A stretch of 64,000 nt of DNA from Chitinophaga eiseniae. GTDB lineage: Bacteria > Bacteroidota > Bacteroidia > Chitinophagales > Chitinophagaceae. Positions 8,879 through 18,528 of the stretch are shown here, piece after piece (the first letter of the stretch is position 1; every line of letters begins with the position of its first letter). Where the stretch lies: assembly GCF_900167135.1 (NCBI RefSeq), contig NZ_FUWZ01000002.1, positions 1,700,651-1,764,650 of the forward strand, written 5' to 3'. The notes beneath the pieces are model-generated. The model was not told the DNA's origin and made no database searches. It saw only the letters and a program-made list of their open reading frames with translations. The position numbers and the translations under genes were made by a program.

Positions 8879-9907
8879 GTGAGCAAGGAGAATCGCATTG
8901 GTATTATTGGCAGTGGCAGTTGGGCCACTGCATTGGCCAAGATACTGACAGACAATGGACAGCATATCCACTGGTGGATCCGCAATGAAGATACCATCCG
9001 GCATATGCAGCAACGTCATCATAACAAACATTACCTGACTTCTGTGTATTTTGATACCAGCCTGTTATCACTCAGCAGCGATGTGCGTGCTGTGGTGGCA
9101 GCCTGTGATGAGCTGGTGCTGGCGGTTCCTTCGGCGTTCCTGACAGACGTGCTGGAGCAGCTGCCTGCTACGGCGCTGGAAGGGAAGAAGGTGATTTCGG
9201 CCATTAAGGGATTGGTACCGGGCAATAATCAACTGATCAACGAGTACCTGGAGGAACGTTTCCAGCTGCCGTCAGCGCATTATTTCACGATCACCGGGCC
9301 TTGCCATGCGGAAGAAGTAGCCAATGAAAAACTCTCGTACCTCACTTTCTCGGGGGTACATCAGGAGGCCGCACAGGCTATCGCTGATAAGTTTACCGGC
9401 AGCTATTTACAGACGATCGTCAATACAGATATGATTGGGGTGCAGCTGGCAGCGGTGATGAAAAATATCTATGCGCTGGGAGCGGGGATTGCGCACGGAC
9501 TGGAATATGGCGATAATTTTCTGAGCGTATATATCACCAACTGCTTCCGGGAGATGCAGGCTTTCCTGGAGCAATACGAGGCACAGAAAGCGGAGCAGCG
9601 GGGCAGCGAGCCTATGGTGCACAACTACAGCGCCAGCGCCTACCTGGGCGACCTGCTGGTAACCTGTTATTCCCTGCACAGCAGGAACCGGACTTTCGGA
9701 AATATGATCGGGAAAGGCTACTCTGTTAAAGCTGCCCAGCTGGAGCTGAATATGATTGCAGAAGGGTATTATGCCAGCAAATGCATGTATGAAATGAACA
9801 AGGAAATAGGGGCGGTAATGCCGGTTGCCCAGGCGGTGTATGCCGTATTATGGCAGCAGGTGCATCCGTCTGAAGCTTTCCTTTCGCTCGAAAAAGGATT
9901 TATCTGA
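8879..9907 (+). CDS. gpsA: Glycerol-3-phosphate dehydrogenase [NAD(P)+]
   Basis: About 342 residues. It reduces dihydroxyacetone phosphate to sn-glycerol 3-phosphate for phospholipid synthesis in the cytoplasm. The N-terminal Rossmann motif is GIIGSGSWATALA. The family motifs ITGPCHAEEV, the catalytic Lys in AAVMKNIYALGAG, and the C-terminal NRTFG and GYYASKCMYEM segments are all present. I chose the GTG at 8879 because it starts just before the nucleotide-binding strand; the longer frame from a TTG at 8840 would begin inside the repeat arm. It converges with the next gene, with 15 bp between them. Confidence 0.95.
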   Translation: MSKENRIGIIGSGSWATALAKILTDNGQHIHWWIRNEDTIRHMQQRHHNKHYLTSVYFDTSLLSLSSDVRAVVAACDELVLAVPSAFLTDVLEQLPATALEGKKVISAIKGLVPGNNQLINEYLEERFQLPSAHYFTITGPCHAEEVANEKLSYLTFSGVHQEAAQAIADKFTGSYLQTIVNTDMIGVQLAAVMKNIYALGAGIAHGLEYGDNFLSVYITNCFREMQAFLEQYEAQKAEQRGSEPMVHNYSASAYLGDLLVTCYSLHSRNRTFGNMIGKGYSVKAAQLELNMIAEGYYASKCMYEMNKEIGAVMPVAQAVYAVLWQQVHPSEAFLSLEKGFI

Positions 9908-9922
9908 CATGAGGACTGACGA

Positions 9923-10201
9923 CTAGTAGTCGTCATAGTCCTCATAATTATCTTCCCCCACTTTTACAATGGCTTTTACTTTGGGAAAATACTGTTTGAT
10001 AAGGGCAGCTATTTTCTCAAAGAGATAGTCATCTAATTTAGGTCCTTCATAATATTCCACTTCATTGGTCTCGTCAGAAATGATGTATTCTGTAACTGTC
10101 TGATCTACAATTGCCAGGAATCTTCTTTCTTTGGCTACTTTCCGGATGTTGATTTTAGTGGGGACTCCATCCACGTTGAGGGTACATGCAATATGTCGCA
10201 T
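9923..10201 (-). CDS. Small conserved acidic protein, function unknown
   Basis: 92 residues with a mixed alpha/beta look. The N-terminal half resembles two or three beta strands (HIACTLNVDGVPTKINI), and a helix follows (YLFEKIAALIKQYF). The tail is strongly acidic (EDNYEDYDDY). There is no signal peptide or membrane segment. Codon use and GC content look like those of the neighbours. I do not recognise a family. It is transcribed alone on the minus strand, converging on gpsA, with a long AT-rich upstream region. Confidence 0.7.
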   Translation of the reverse strand: MRHIACTLNVDGVPTKINIRKVAKERRFLAIVDQTVTEYIISDETNEVEYYEGPKLDDYLFEKIAALIKQYFPKVKAIVKVGEDNYEDYDDY

Positions 10202-10872
10202 AAGCGCGGTAAGGTTTTATAATGAATAGATAGATTTTGATCCAAGTAAATCGCCGATACAATAAAAAATCAAAAAAAGAAGTGTGTTAATCTTTGGTTA
10301 ATTGGGTCTGATATGGTTATGGATTTAAAAATAAACAAGTTTGGACAATTAACAAAATTGTATACATTTTTTCATTTTTTAGTAATATATTGATTGATAT
10401 TATTTACAAATAAAACATCTTTGTTCCCCGCCCTCCCCCAACAGCCGCTGCCATTACAGATCTCCCCTGGTAGCAGATATATGACGCATTGTTCTGCCTT
10501 TTTTTCTGCTGAACATGTATGCCGGACATAATGTGACATGTGTTTTCAGTGAACACCTGAGGCCCTTTCTCGCGTTGTACAGCCTGCTGATAACAGGCCT
10601 GTTTGCCTCCCGCCCGTTGGCGAGGTAAACAAATAATTTACAATTATAATAATAAATAGATATTTCAAATGTTAATCACTTCTAAACGCCGGACAAAAAT
10701 ATTTTCCCCACAGGGGAAAAAGCGGGATAAACATATGGGGAATATTTTCTACAGTTTTGGTTTGATGAATCCGGTAAAACGCAGCAGTCAGGCGTTGGAT
10801 TGATATTTGAAAAGCTACATCCCGGACTGCCCAATGGGTCCGTTGTGAATGAAAGCCTTAAATTTTTGACCA
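10202..10872. other. 671-bp intergenic region upstream of a glycosyltransferase gene
   Basis: No convincing gene was found. The left part (about 10240-10420) is very AT-rich. It contains a promoter-like TTG-N19-CATCTTTG at 10394-10423. The remainder is of mixed composition and could be a long 5' leader of the gene at 10873 or hold a small RNA. Short inverted repeats occur (for example CCCCACAGGGG near 10707), but none has a clear terminator form. Confidence 0.5.
10394..10423 (+). promoter_or_regulatory. Putative Bacteroidota-type promoter
   Basis: TTG at 10394-10396, a 19-nt spacer, then CATCTTTG at 10416-10423. This differs from the Bacteroidota consensus TTG-N19-TAnnTTTG at one position. 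It would give the gene at 10873 a leader of roughly 440 nt, or drive a separate small RNA. Confidence 0.4.
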
Positions 10873-13149
10873 ATGACTAAAAACTTGCTTTTTGTATCAT
10901 CTTTTCCGCCCCGTGAGTGCGGCATCGCTACATTTGCGCAAGACCTGATCAACGCGCTGGACAAAAGTTTCGCCGGGAAACTAAATATTGAAATCTGTGC
11001 ACTGGAAGAATCGGGAAAACCATGGGGGAGCAAACAAGCTCCGGTCACGTATACCGTTAATCCTTTCGATATAGACAGCTGCATCGCTTTTGCGCAGCAG
11101 GTCAATGAAAACAGTAAAATAGACCTGCTCTGCTTTGAGCACGAATTCGGCCTCTACGGCGGCGAATACGGGCATAACCTGCTCGCCATGCTGTCGCTGC
11201 TGGACAAACCTTTTATCGTCCGTTTTCATACCGTACTGCCTTACCCTGATCAGAAATGCCTGAAGGTGGTCAGCCTGATCGGCGCCCTGGCCACCAAGGT
11301 GACTGCCATGACCCGCTCGTCGGTTGATCTGCTGCGTGATGTATACCAGGTGCCGGCAGATAAAATCGTCCATATTCCGCATGGCACCCATGCCCATATC
11401 ATCGACGATGTGAATGCCCTTAAAAAACAATACGATCTGGAAGACAAGCTGGTGCTCAGCACCTTCGGCCTCCTGAGTGAAAATAAAGGGCTGGAAACGG
11501 GTATCAGGGCCATGAAAGAGATCGTCAGAACATATCCCGATGCCATCTATCTTATTTTGGGTAAAACGCATCCTGTCATCGTAGCCCGCGAGGGAGAGCG
11601 CTACCGCGAACGATTGGAAGAGATGGTAAAGGAACATCAGCTGGAAAACAATGTACGGTTTGTTAATACCTATCTCTCTCTCGAGACCTTACTGGATTAT
11701 TTGTCACTGACGGATATTTACCTTTTCACCTCCAAAGATCCCCATCAGGCTGTCAGCGGAACTTTTGTATACGCCATGAGCGCAGGTTGCGCCGTTATTT
11801 CCACGGCTTTTGTGCAGGCAAAGGAAATGCTGGACGAAAACTGTGGCTGCCTGATCGATTTCAACAATGCGGAACAGCTTGCCCGCGCAGCTATGACGCT
11901 GCTGGGCGATCCTGAACTGCGGCGCACGATGAGCCGCAACGCCATCGAAAAAACACGCAGCTCTATCTGGGACAACGTGGCCATCGCACATATGGCCATG
12001 TTCAGCGAAGTGCTTGATGACAGCAAAGTGACCATGCCCAATCTGCCGGCGCCTTACCTGGACCATGTGGACCGGCTGACAGATGAACGGGGCATGCTGC
12101 AGTTTGCCCGTTACGACGTGCCGGACCCGGCCCACGGTTATACCCTGGACGATAATGCCCGTGCACTCATCGCGCTCTGCATGTACACTACCGCCATCAA
12201 ACCCAGTACCTTCGCGGATTCCCTGATCCGTAAGTATATCCGTTTTATGGCCTCCTGCCGTAAACCGTCCGGCCGCTTCCTTAACTATGTGGACAAAGAA
12301 GGGAACTTCACCGGCCAGAATGAGGACGTGAACCTGGAAGACGCCAACGGCCGCACCGTATGGGCGCTGGGATACGCCCTTTCCTGCCACCGGGTCCTGT
12401 CTTTCGATATGATACAGGAACTGCTGTCTCTCTTCAGGCCCTGCCTGCGGTGGATAGACAGCCTCTCTTCCCCGAGGGCTATCGCTTTTGCCATCAAAGG
12501 ACTCTTTTATTTCCAGCAATACCGGAAAACCGAACAGGTCGCAGACCTGCTCCATAAATTGGCCTCGCGATTGCAGGGATTATATACGGCAGAAGCAGAT
12601 GATGACTGGAAATGGTTTGAATCGAGCCTTACCTACGGTAATGCCGTACTCCCCGAAGCCATGATGCTGGCTTTCCAGATGACCGGAGTGCCTGCTTACC
12701 GCAAAACTGCGGAAGAAAGCCTGGCGTTTCTTTGTGGCAAAACCTTTACTGATAGCTATATGAAAGTCATCAGCAATAAAACATGGTACCATAAAAATAT
12801 GCCCCCTGCCAATGAAGCAGGTGGTGAACAATCTATAGAAGTGGCATATACCATGTTAGCTTTGGACACTTTTTATAACACCACTAAAAACCATTTGTAC
12901 CTGGAAAAAATGCGCGTCGCCTTCAGCTGGTACCTGGGGAATAACCATCTCAAGCAATTGGTCTATAATCCCCTTACCTACGGATGCTATGATGGACTGG
13001 AACGTAACAATGTTAACCAGAATCAGGGCGCCGAATCTACGGTGTGCTATCTGATTGCCCGTCTTTTGATGGAACAATGGAACAAACACAAATATGTTAC
13101 AACCAAAAAAGACAACCGTGAACCGGTCCGGATCGGGTTCAGCGGATGA
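10873..13149 (+). CDS. GT4 glycosyltransferase fused to a glycosidase-like helical domain
   Basis: 758 residues in two parts. Residues about 1-410 form a GT-B glycosyltransferase of family 4 type. The glycine-rich N-terminal loop is SFPPRECGIATFAQDL, there is EHEFGLYGGEYG near 95, and the C-terminal nucleotide-sugar site contains FTSKDPHQAVSGTF and SAGCAVISTAF. Residues about 415-750 form a mostly helical domain (GYTLDDNARALIAL, WFESSLTYGNAVLPEA, NQGAESTVCYL) resembling the six-hairpin alpha/alpha barrel of glycosidases. The fused arrangement is seen in Bacteroidota GT4 proteins; the sugar donor and acceptor cannot be deduced. Its end overlaps the next gene by 56 bp, which implies co-expression with a receiver protein. 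Confidence 0.85.
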   Translation: MTKNLLFVSSFPPRECGIATFAQDLINALDKSFAGKLNIEICALEESGKPWGSKQAPVTYTVNPFDIDSCIAFAQQVNENSKIDLLCFEHEFGLYGGEYGHNLLAMLSLLDKPFIVRFHTVLPYPDQKCLKVVSLIGALATKVTAMTRSSVDLLRDVYQVPADKIVHIPHGTHAHIIDDVNALKKQYDLEDKLVLSTFGLLSENKGLETGIRAMKEIVRTYPDAIYLILGKTHPVIVAREGERYRERLEEMVKEHQLENNVRFVNTYLSLETLLDYLSLTDIYLFTSKDPHQAVSGTFVYAMSAGCAVISTAFVQAKEMLDENCGCLIDFNNAEQLARAAMTLLGDPELRRTMSRNAIEKTRSSIWDNVAIAHMAMFSEVLDDSKVTMPNLPAPYLDHVDRLTDERGMLQFARYDVPDPAHGYTLDDNARALIALCMYTTAIKPSTFADSLIRKYIRFMASCRKPSGRFLNYVDKEGNFTGQNEDVNLEDANGRTVWALGYALSCHRVLSFDMIQELLSLFRPCLRWIDSLSSPRAIAFAIKGLFYFQQYRKTEQVADLLHKLASRLQGLYTAEADDDWKWFESSLTYGNAVLPEAMMLAFQMTGVPAYRKTAEESLAFLCGKTFTDSYMKVISNKTWYHKNMPPANEAGGEQSIEVAYTMLALDTFYNTTKNHLYLEKMRVAFSWYLGNNHLKQLVYNPLTYGCYDGLERNNVNQNQGAESTVCYLIARLLMEQWNKHKYVTTKKDNREPVRIGFSG

Positions 13150-13516
13150 AATAAAAAACGGACCGAGTATCCTTATTATCGATGATGAACCGGACATTTG
13201 TCGATTGTTGCAGTTGACCCTCGTCAGGCATGGCTATGAGGTTAAATACGTCCATGCGCTGACTGAAGGACTGCTGCACCTGCGGTGCCACCAGCCGGAC
13301 CTGCTTTTCCTGGATATCCATCTTCCGGACGGATCGGGGCTGGACGCATTGCCGGTCATCAGAAAAGAATGCCCTGGTTTACCGGTAATAACCATTAGTG
13401 CCTATGACAACGGGATGGAGAAACAAAAAGCGCTGAGCGCGGGAGCTACCTTCTTTTTACCCAAGCCTTTCAGCGTAAAACATGTCGATGAACTGATAGG
13501 CAGCATCAGGCACTAG
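13094..13516 (+). CDS. Single-domain response regulator (receiver)
   Basis: 140 residues. A short polar N-terminal tail is followed by one CheY-like receiver domain (about 24-138). The acidic pocket is IIDDEPD, the phosphoacceptor Asp lies in LLFLDIHLPDGSG, the switch residue in ITISAYD, and the conserved Lys in FFLPKPFS. There is no output domain. The ATG at 13094 lies inside the preceding glycosyltransferase gene; an in-frame GTG at 13118 is an alternative start. The next gene, 69 bp downstream, is a sigma54-type activator, so the pair may belong to one signalling system, but no kinase is adjacent on this strand. Confidence 0.88.
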   Translation: MLQPKKTTVNRSGSGSADEIKNGPSILIIDDEPDICRLLQLTLVRHGYEVKYVHALTEGLLHLRCHQPDLLFLDIHLPDGSGLDALPVIRKECPGLPVITISAYDNGMEKQKALSAGATFFLPKPFSVKHVDELIGSIRH

Positions 13517-13585
13517 CCGCCACGAGCCGGGATTTATTTAGTAATTTTAAGTAAGCTGTTGACAAATACCACATATTAGAGAAGT

Positions 13586-15019
13586 ATGAAAAATATCCTG
13601 ATTATAGATGACGAAATTAATATCTGTACGCTCCTCAGTAAATTTCTGAGCAAACACGGGTTCAATGTAGATACCACTATGACAGGCGCCGCTGCGCTTA
13701 AAATGATGAAGGAAAAAACATTTGACCTCGTACTGTGCGATTACAGGCTGAAAGATACGGATGGCGCACAATTGCTGCAGGACATCCATCAGATCAATCC
13801 GCGGACAATCGTCATTATCATCACTGGCTATACGGACGTACGTGTGGCAGTGGAAATGGTGAAAAATGGCGCATACGATTACCTGTCCAAGCCGCTGTAT
13901 CCGGATGAAATACTGAACCTGGTACACAAAGCTTTTGCGCATAAAGAGTCCGAACAGGAACGTCTGGCTGTGCAGCCGGTAGATGCCGGCAGCGCCCCGG
14001 AAGCCCGCGAAACGCTGCTGTCCCGTAACCAGAGCGAGAAAAACGATAAGTATGTATATGGCGAGAGTGAAGGCGCCCGTGAGTTGATCCGCCAGATAAA
14101 ACTGGTGGCGCCTACGGACTATAGCGTGATCATCTTCGGGGAAACCGGTACCGGTAAAGAATCGGTAGCGCACTTGATACACCATCACAGCAAACGCTCA
14201 TCACAACCATTTGTGGCGCTGGACTGCGGCAGCCTCTCTAAAGAACTGGCTGCCAGTGAACTGTTTGGCCATGAAAAAGGCGCCTTTACCGGCGCTATCG
14301 GCACCAAAATAGGCGCCTTCGAACAGGCGCAGGGAGGCACACTTTTCCTCGATGAAATTTCAAACCTGTCTTACGATATACAGGTGGCCATGCTTCGCGT
14401 TTTACAGGAAAAAGTGATCCGCCGCGTGGGCAGCCTCAAGGAAATACCGGTAGACGTACGCATCATCGTGGCGTCCAACGAAAAACTGTCGGAATCAGTG
14501 CAACGTGGTAAATTCCGGGAAGACCTCTTCCACCGCTTCAATGAATTCACAATCTACATTCCGCCACTGCGTGAACGCCGGGAAGACCTGCCGCTGTTTG
14601 TGACCGCCTTTGTGGAACAGGTGGAACGGGAACTGGAGAAATCCTGTGGTAAAATATCACCGGAAGTATGGAAATGTTTTCAACAGTACAACTGGCCCGG
14701 TAACATCCGTGAGCTGAAAAATATCATCCGCCGCGCCTGCCTGCTGACACCGGAAATGCAGGAGATTAATATGGCAGCACTGCCGCTGGAGATGAAAGAA
14801 TCGTTCGCCCAGCCTCCGGAAGAAATGCAGGTAACCGGTGAACTGGCCATCATGGCTAATGACAACGACCTGAAGACAGTAGCGCTGCAGGCCGAGTACA
14901 ATAAAATCATCAACGTACTCAAAGAAGTAAAATACAATAAAACCAAAGCAGCGCAGCTGTTAAATATTGACCGAAAAACCCTCTATAATAAATTACGTTT
15001 GTTGAATATCAACTACTAA
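13586..15019 (+). CDS. NtrC-family sigma54-dependent response regulator
   Basis: 477 residues with three domains. The receiver spans 1-125 (IIDDEIN, phosphoacceptor Asp in LVLCDYRLKD, Lys in YLSKPL). The AAA+ activator domain spans about 155-395, with Walker A GETGTGKE, the sigma54-contacting loop GAFTGA, Walker B GGTLFLDEI and arginine-finger region REDLFHRFNEF. A Fis-type helix-turn-helix lies at the C-terminus (NKTKAAQLLNIDRKTLYNKL). With an intact GAFTGA it should remodel sigma54-RNA polymerase when phosphorylated. Its target genes and partner kinase are not evident; two minus-strand kinases at 15581-18528 are candidates. A hairpin terminator follows. Confidence 0.95.
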   Translation: MKNILIIDDEINICTLLSKFLSKHGFNVDTTMTGAAALKMMKEKTFDLVLCDYRLKDTDGAQLLQDIHQINPRTIVIIITGYTDVRVAVEMVKNGAYDYLSKPLYPDEILNLVHKAFAHKESEQERLAVQPVDAGSAPEARETLLSRNQSEKNDKYVYGESEGARELIRQIKLVAPTDYSVIIFGETGTGKESVAHLIHHHSKRSSQPFVALDCGSLSKELAASELFGHEKGAFTGAIGTKIGAFEQAQGGTLFLDEISNLSYDIQVAMLRVLQEKVIRRVGSLKEIPVDVRIIVASNEKLSESVQRGKFREDLFHRFNEFTIYIPPLRERREDLPLFVTAFVEQVERELEKSCGKISPEVWKCFQQYNWPGNIRELKNIIRRACLLTPEMQEINMAALPLEMKESFAQPPEEMQVTGELAIMANDNDLKTVALQAEYNKIINVLKEVKYNKTKAAQLLNIDRKTLYNKLRLLNINY

Positions 15020-15027
15020 AAAAGATG

Positions 15028-15058
15028 GAGATGCAGGCAGGCTTTTTGCCTGCATCTC
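15028..15058 (+). terminator. Hairpin terminator after the sigma54 activator gene
   Basis: Arms GAGATGCAGGC (15028-15038) and GCCTGCATCTC (15048-15058) pair perfectly over 11 bp. The hairpin sits 9 bp after the stop codon at 15019. No long T run follows, so termination may be partial. Confidence 0.65.
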
Positions 15059-15080
15059 ATTTATAACAAATGAGGCAGCT

Positions 15081-15584
15081 ATGAAACCACTATCCGAAAA
15101 ACAATCCGGTACCCGATTTTTCGAAACCATGGCCGCCAAAGTTATTGCCGCTACCGGCAGCCCCCGGGCCTTCTTCCTGGCACTTGGCGTCATTGTACTC
15201 TGGGGTGTTTCCGGCCCGTTATTCCACTACTCCGATACCTGGCAGCTGGTGATCAACACGGGTACTACCATCATAACCTTCCTGATGGTTTTCATTATCC
15301 AGAAATCGCAAAACAAAGATTCGAAGTCCATCCAGCTGAAACTGAATGAACTGATAGCAGCGAACAAGCTGGCCAGCAACCGGCTGATTGATGTGGAAAA
15401 TCTTTCTGAAGAAGAGCTGGATATCCTGCACAGGTACTATCATGTGATGGCAGAAGAAACAGCCAAAAAAATCAGGATGAACGAGTCGCATTCTGTGGAA
15501 GAAGCGATTAGCGGCGCCCTCAGCAAACACGAAGCGCGCCTGCGCAAGCGCAAGTTTTCTGAAGGCAGCGGACAAGAAGACTAA
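15081..15584 (+). CDS. Low-affinity iron permease family membrane protein
   Basis: 167 residues. Two membrane segments lie close to the N-terminus (about 31-50, FFLALGVIVLWGVSGPLF, and 58-75, INTGTTIITFLMVFIIQ), followed by the motif QKSQNKDSKSIQLKLNELI and a charged helical cytoplasmic tail. This is the pattern of the small bacterial family named after fungal low-affinity iron permease (PF04120 type). The bacterial members are not shown to transport iron, so the name is a family label only. The gene converges with the kinase gene on the other strand, overlapping it by 4 bp. Confidence 0.8.
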   Translation: MKPLSEKQSGTRFFETMAAKVIAATGSPRAFFLALGVIVLWGVSGPLFHYSDTWQLVINTGTTIITFLMVFIIQKSQNKDSKSIQLKLNELIAANKLASNRLIDVENLSEEELDILHRYYHVMAEETAKKIRMNESHSVEEAISGALSKHEARLRKRKFSEGSGQED

Positions 15585-17020
15585 ACAGCCGGCAATGTAA
15601 TGGTAAAAGTAGTTCCCTTTCCCTGTTCACTATCTACGTGAATGGTTCCTTTATGATTTAACAGGATATTTTGTGTGCTGGTCAAACCAAGGCCGGTCCC
15701 TTTGGCTTTGTTGGTATAGAACGGATCAAACAGCCGGGAGATTTTTTCTTCCGGGATACCGATGCCATTGTCGGAGATCTGTACCTGCGCTTTGTCCTGG
15801 TTGCGGCGGGTGGTAACGGTGAGAATTCCCTTACCGGGCGCCATGGCCTCAATAGCATTGATAATGATATTAAGAATGGCGATCACCACTTTTTCATCGT
15901 CGGCATTTACTTTTATATCAGGGGTCACCAGCTGTTTATTGAGCCGTATTTCATGCAGCTGCATACGGTCCTGCGCCAGACGGAGCGCATTTTCAATCAG
16001 TTGGTTAATACCGTGTTCTGCAGTGTGCAGCTCTATCATGCGCGTACTGTCCAGCAGTTCGGTAATTAACTGGTTAATACGGGTGCAGTTCCTTTCAATG
16101 ATATCGGTATACAGCGCCGAGTCGTCATGGGCCACTACCTCATCTTCTTCTTTGAACTGACTGACAGCCAGCAGGATATTGGTCAGCGGGTTTCTGACCT
16201 CGTGGGCGATCACCCGGGCGATGCGACCGGTGATCACAAATTTTTCCTGGTGTTGTTTTTCCTGCTCTTCCCTTTTTTTCTCTGTGATGTCCTGTATAAC
16301 ACACAGGAAGATCTGTTCTGCTTCATCCAGCATCACTGCATTGATGAGCACAAACAGTTTTTTATTGTCGCGCGTTTTGAATTCATATTCCTGTGTGCCC
16401 GCCACGCCATCGTTGCAGATGTTCTCCAGGAACTGTTCGCTCTGCTCCTGGAAGGTAAAGAGCTCGCGCAGGTGCAGCCGGAGAATATCTTCTTTGGCGT
16501 ACTGCAGCCGTCGCAGGGCGGCCGGATTGGCATCGATGATGTTTTTGTCGCAGTCGGCCAGGATGATCAGGTCATGGGCTTTTTCAAAGATGCCAAAGTA
16601 TTTTCTTTCGCTTTCCTCGATGGTGCGGAGGTGCTTGTATTCGTCGAGTGCGTAGCGGATAGAGCGTTCCAGCAGGTCGGCGGTGATCTCACCTTTCACG
16701 AGATAGTCGTATGCCCCGGCTTTCATGGCTTCCTGGTCAATGGCATAATCGCCCTTACCCGTCAGCATAATCACGGGCATACTATAATGCATCTCCTGAA
16801 AGTGATGGAGGATGTCCAGGCCGGTGTGTGGTCCCAGCCGGTAATCTACCAGGAAAATATCGTGGGCTTTCCGTTCAATGGCTTCAACGCCTTTCTGATA
16901 GGTAGGCGCCCATTCCAGGGTATATTGACCGGGAGAAATATCACGCAATAGTTCCGTTACCAGGAAAAAATCATCTTCATCGTCATCAATCATCAGTATC
17001 TGTATCGGGCGCTCGCTCAT
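15581..17020 (-). CDS. Receiver-PAS-histidine kinase
   Basis: 479 residues, no membrane segment. The domains are in the order receiver (about 5-120; phosphoacceptor Asp in IFLVDYRLGP), PAS (about 138-250; FEKAHDLIILADCDKNIIDAN), a histidine-containing dimerisation domain (about 268-330; VIAHEVRNPLTN), and a GHKL ATPase domain with N box (AILNIIINAIEAM), G1 (DNGIGIPEE) and G2 (GTGLGLTST). The receiver at the N-terminus suggests that it receives phosphate or a signal from another kinase before acting, an arrangement seen in soluble relay kinases. The transmembrane kinase 77 bp upstream on the same strand could be its input. Confidence 0.93.
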   Translation of the reverse strand: MSERPIQILMIDDDEDDFFLVTELLRDISPGQYTLEWAPTYQKGVEAIERKAHDIFLVDYRLGPHTGLDILHHFQEMHYSMPVIMLTGKGDYAIDQEAMKAGAYDYLVKGEITADLLERSIRYALDEYKHLRTIEESERKYFGIFEKAHDLIILADCDKNIIDANPAALRRLQYAKEDILRLHLRELFTFQEQSEQFLENICNDGVAGTQEYEFKTRDNKKLFVLINAVMLDEAEQIFLCVIQDITEKKREEQEKQHQEKFVITGRIARVIAHEVRNPLTNILLAVSQFKEEDEVVAHDDSALYTDIIERNCTRINQLITELLDSTRMIELHTAEHGINQLIENALRLAQDRMQLHEIRLNKQLVTPDIKVNADDEKVVIAILNIIINAIEAMAPGKGILTVTTRRNQDKAQVQISDNGIGIPEEKISRLFDPFYTNKAKGTGLGLTSTQNILLNHKGTIHVDSEQGKGTTFTITLPAV

Positions 17021-17097
17021 CTGGATAAGTTAAAGAGTGGCAAAAGTTATCTGAGCTTTGCTCCGCAAGAAAAGTGCTAATCTTTTAGGAAAGCATG

Positions 17098-18528
17098 TCA
17101 ATCCTCATTTTTATTGTTCTGCGTGAGGGGTAAAACAACGATAAAAGTGGCTCCCTGCCCGGGTTCGCCCTCTGCGAAGATGAAACCGTTGTGGCTGTCA
17201 ACTATTTTTTTGCAGATCGCCAGCCCTATGCCGGTGCCGGTGTACTCGCTGATACCGTGCAGGCGCTGGAAGATAAGGAAGATGCGCTCTGCAAAGGCCG
17301 GGTCGAAGCCGATGCCGTTATCTGCGATACTGATACGGCAGAACAGGGTGTCCCACCGGTTTTCTTTCACCAACCCCAGTTCCCTGCCCGTCAGCACCTC
17401 TTGCCGGATCGTGATCACGAGCGGCCTGTCGGGACTGGCGAACTTAATAGCGTTGGCCAGTATGTTCTGGAATAGCTGGTGGAAAGAGGTATCGCTGCCT
17501 TCTATTTCAGGCAGGCTGTCGTAGGTGACGGTCACTTTTTTCTCTTCGAGGGTTACCTCCAGGTCGGTGAGCACCTCCTGTAAAAGCACGTTCATATCTA
17601 CCCTGGTAATGCTCTCCGGGGTGATACGCCCGGCCCGGGAGAACACGAGCAGGTCGTTGATCAGCACCCGCATACGCGCCACGGCCGAGACCATGCGGTC
17701 TATCAGCTGAATGGCATCGGGTGGCAGATGTTCCTGGTACTTCATCTGCAGGCGGTCGCTGAAGGTGGATATTTTGCGCAGCGGCTCCTGTAGGTCGTGA
17801 GAGGCCACGTAAGCAAACTGTTCCAGTTCCTGGTTGGTTTTATTGAGGAGGGAGATATTCTGCTGCAGATCGCGCTGATAGGATTTCATCTTGCTCTCGA
17901 TGTGAAGCTGGAGGCGGAATTCGCGTGTCAGCGTCACATAGGAATAAATACCGATCAGGATGGCCACGATCGAGGAGATGAAGATTACCGGCACCCACAG
18001 TACCGAGAAAAAATGAAATAGTTTGGATTTTTCGTGCACCTGGCTTTCCTCGATGCGTATCATGTCCTGCACCTTCCGGTCCAGCCGGTCCGCCGCTTTC
18101 TCCCCTTCTTTTACAGACGTTTCCTGCCGCGCCACGGTCACCCTCTGGCTGCCGGACATGAGCTGTTCATATTTGATGGTCAGCAGCTGTCGCAGCGTGT
18201 CCAGGTGTCTTTGCTGCCGGGGATTCTCGGCGGTGATTTTTCGCAGCAGCAGATATTCCTTTTCTATGCGCGTACTCCTTTCCTGCATGGTAGGGTTCAG
18301 GAAGGAACTATCTTTAGTGAGATTATAGCCCCGTATGGCAGCCTCTGCTTCTTTTAGCTGCCGGGTAATCACTTCCAGCCGTTTGGATACTTCGATGGCG
18401 TGATTCAGCCGGCCGGCGTTGTCCAGCAGGTTTTTGGCCACCAGGTAGGAAAAGATGGATGCAGCTATAATAACCGTAAAGGCGATGAAAAATCCGATGC
18501 GTATTTTTTTATATACTGGAAAATGCAT
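17098..18528 (-). CDS. CHASE3-type sensor histidine kinase
   Basis: 476 residues. Membrane segments lie at about 9-31 and about 170-195 and flank an extracytoplasmic CHASE3-like helical domain (RLEVITRQLKEAEAAIRGY). The cytoplasmic part holds a dimerisation domain with the phosphoacceptor His in VASHDLQEPLRKI. The GHKL ATPase domain follows, with N box (FQNILANAIKFA), G1 (DNGIGFDP) and G2 (GTGIGLAICKKI). The sequence SHDLQEPLRKI is typical of the bacteriophytochrome-like kinase group. The gene is transcribed just before the receiver-PAS kinase at 15581-17020, suggesting a two-kinase relay; that link is inferred from position. Confidence 0.93.
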   Translation of the reverse strand: MHFPVYKKIRIGFFIAFTVIIAASIFSYLVAKNLLDNAGRLNHAIEVSKRLEVITRQLKEAEAAIRGYNLTKDSSFLNPTMQERSTRIEKEYLLLRKITAENPRQQRHLDTLRQLLTIKYEQLMSGSQRVTVARQETSVKEGEKAADRLDRKVQDMIRIEESQVHEKSKLFHFFSVLWVPVIFISSIVAILIGIYSYVTLTREFRLQLHIESKMKSYQRDLQQNISLLNKTNQELEQFAYVASHDLQEPLRKISTFSDRLQMKYQEHLPPDAIQLIDRMVSAVARMRVLINDLLVFSRAGRITPESITRVDMNVLLQEVLTDLEVTLEEKKVTVTYDSLPEIEGSDTSFHQLFQNILANAIKFASPDRPLVITIRQEVLTGRELGLVKENRWDTLFCRISIADNGIGFDPAFAERIFLIFQRLHGISEYTGTGIGLAICKKIVDSHNGFIFAEGEPGQGATFIVVLPLTQNNKNED

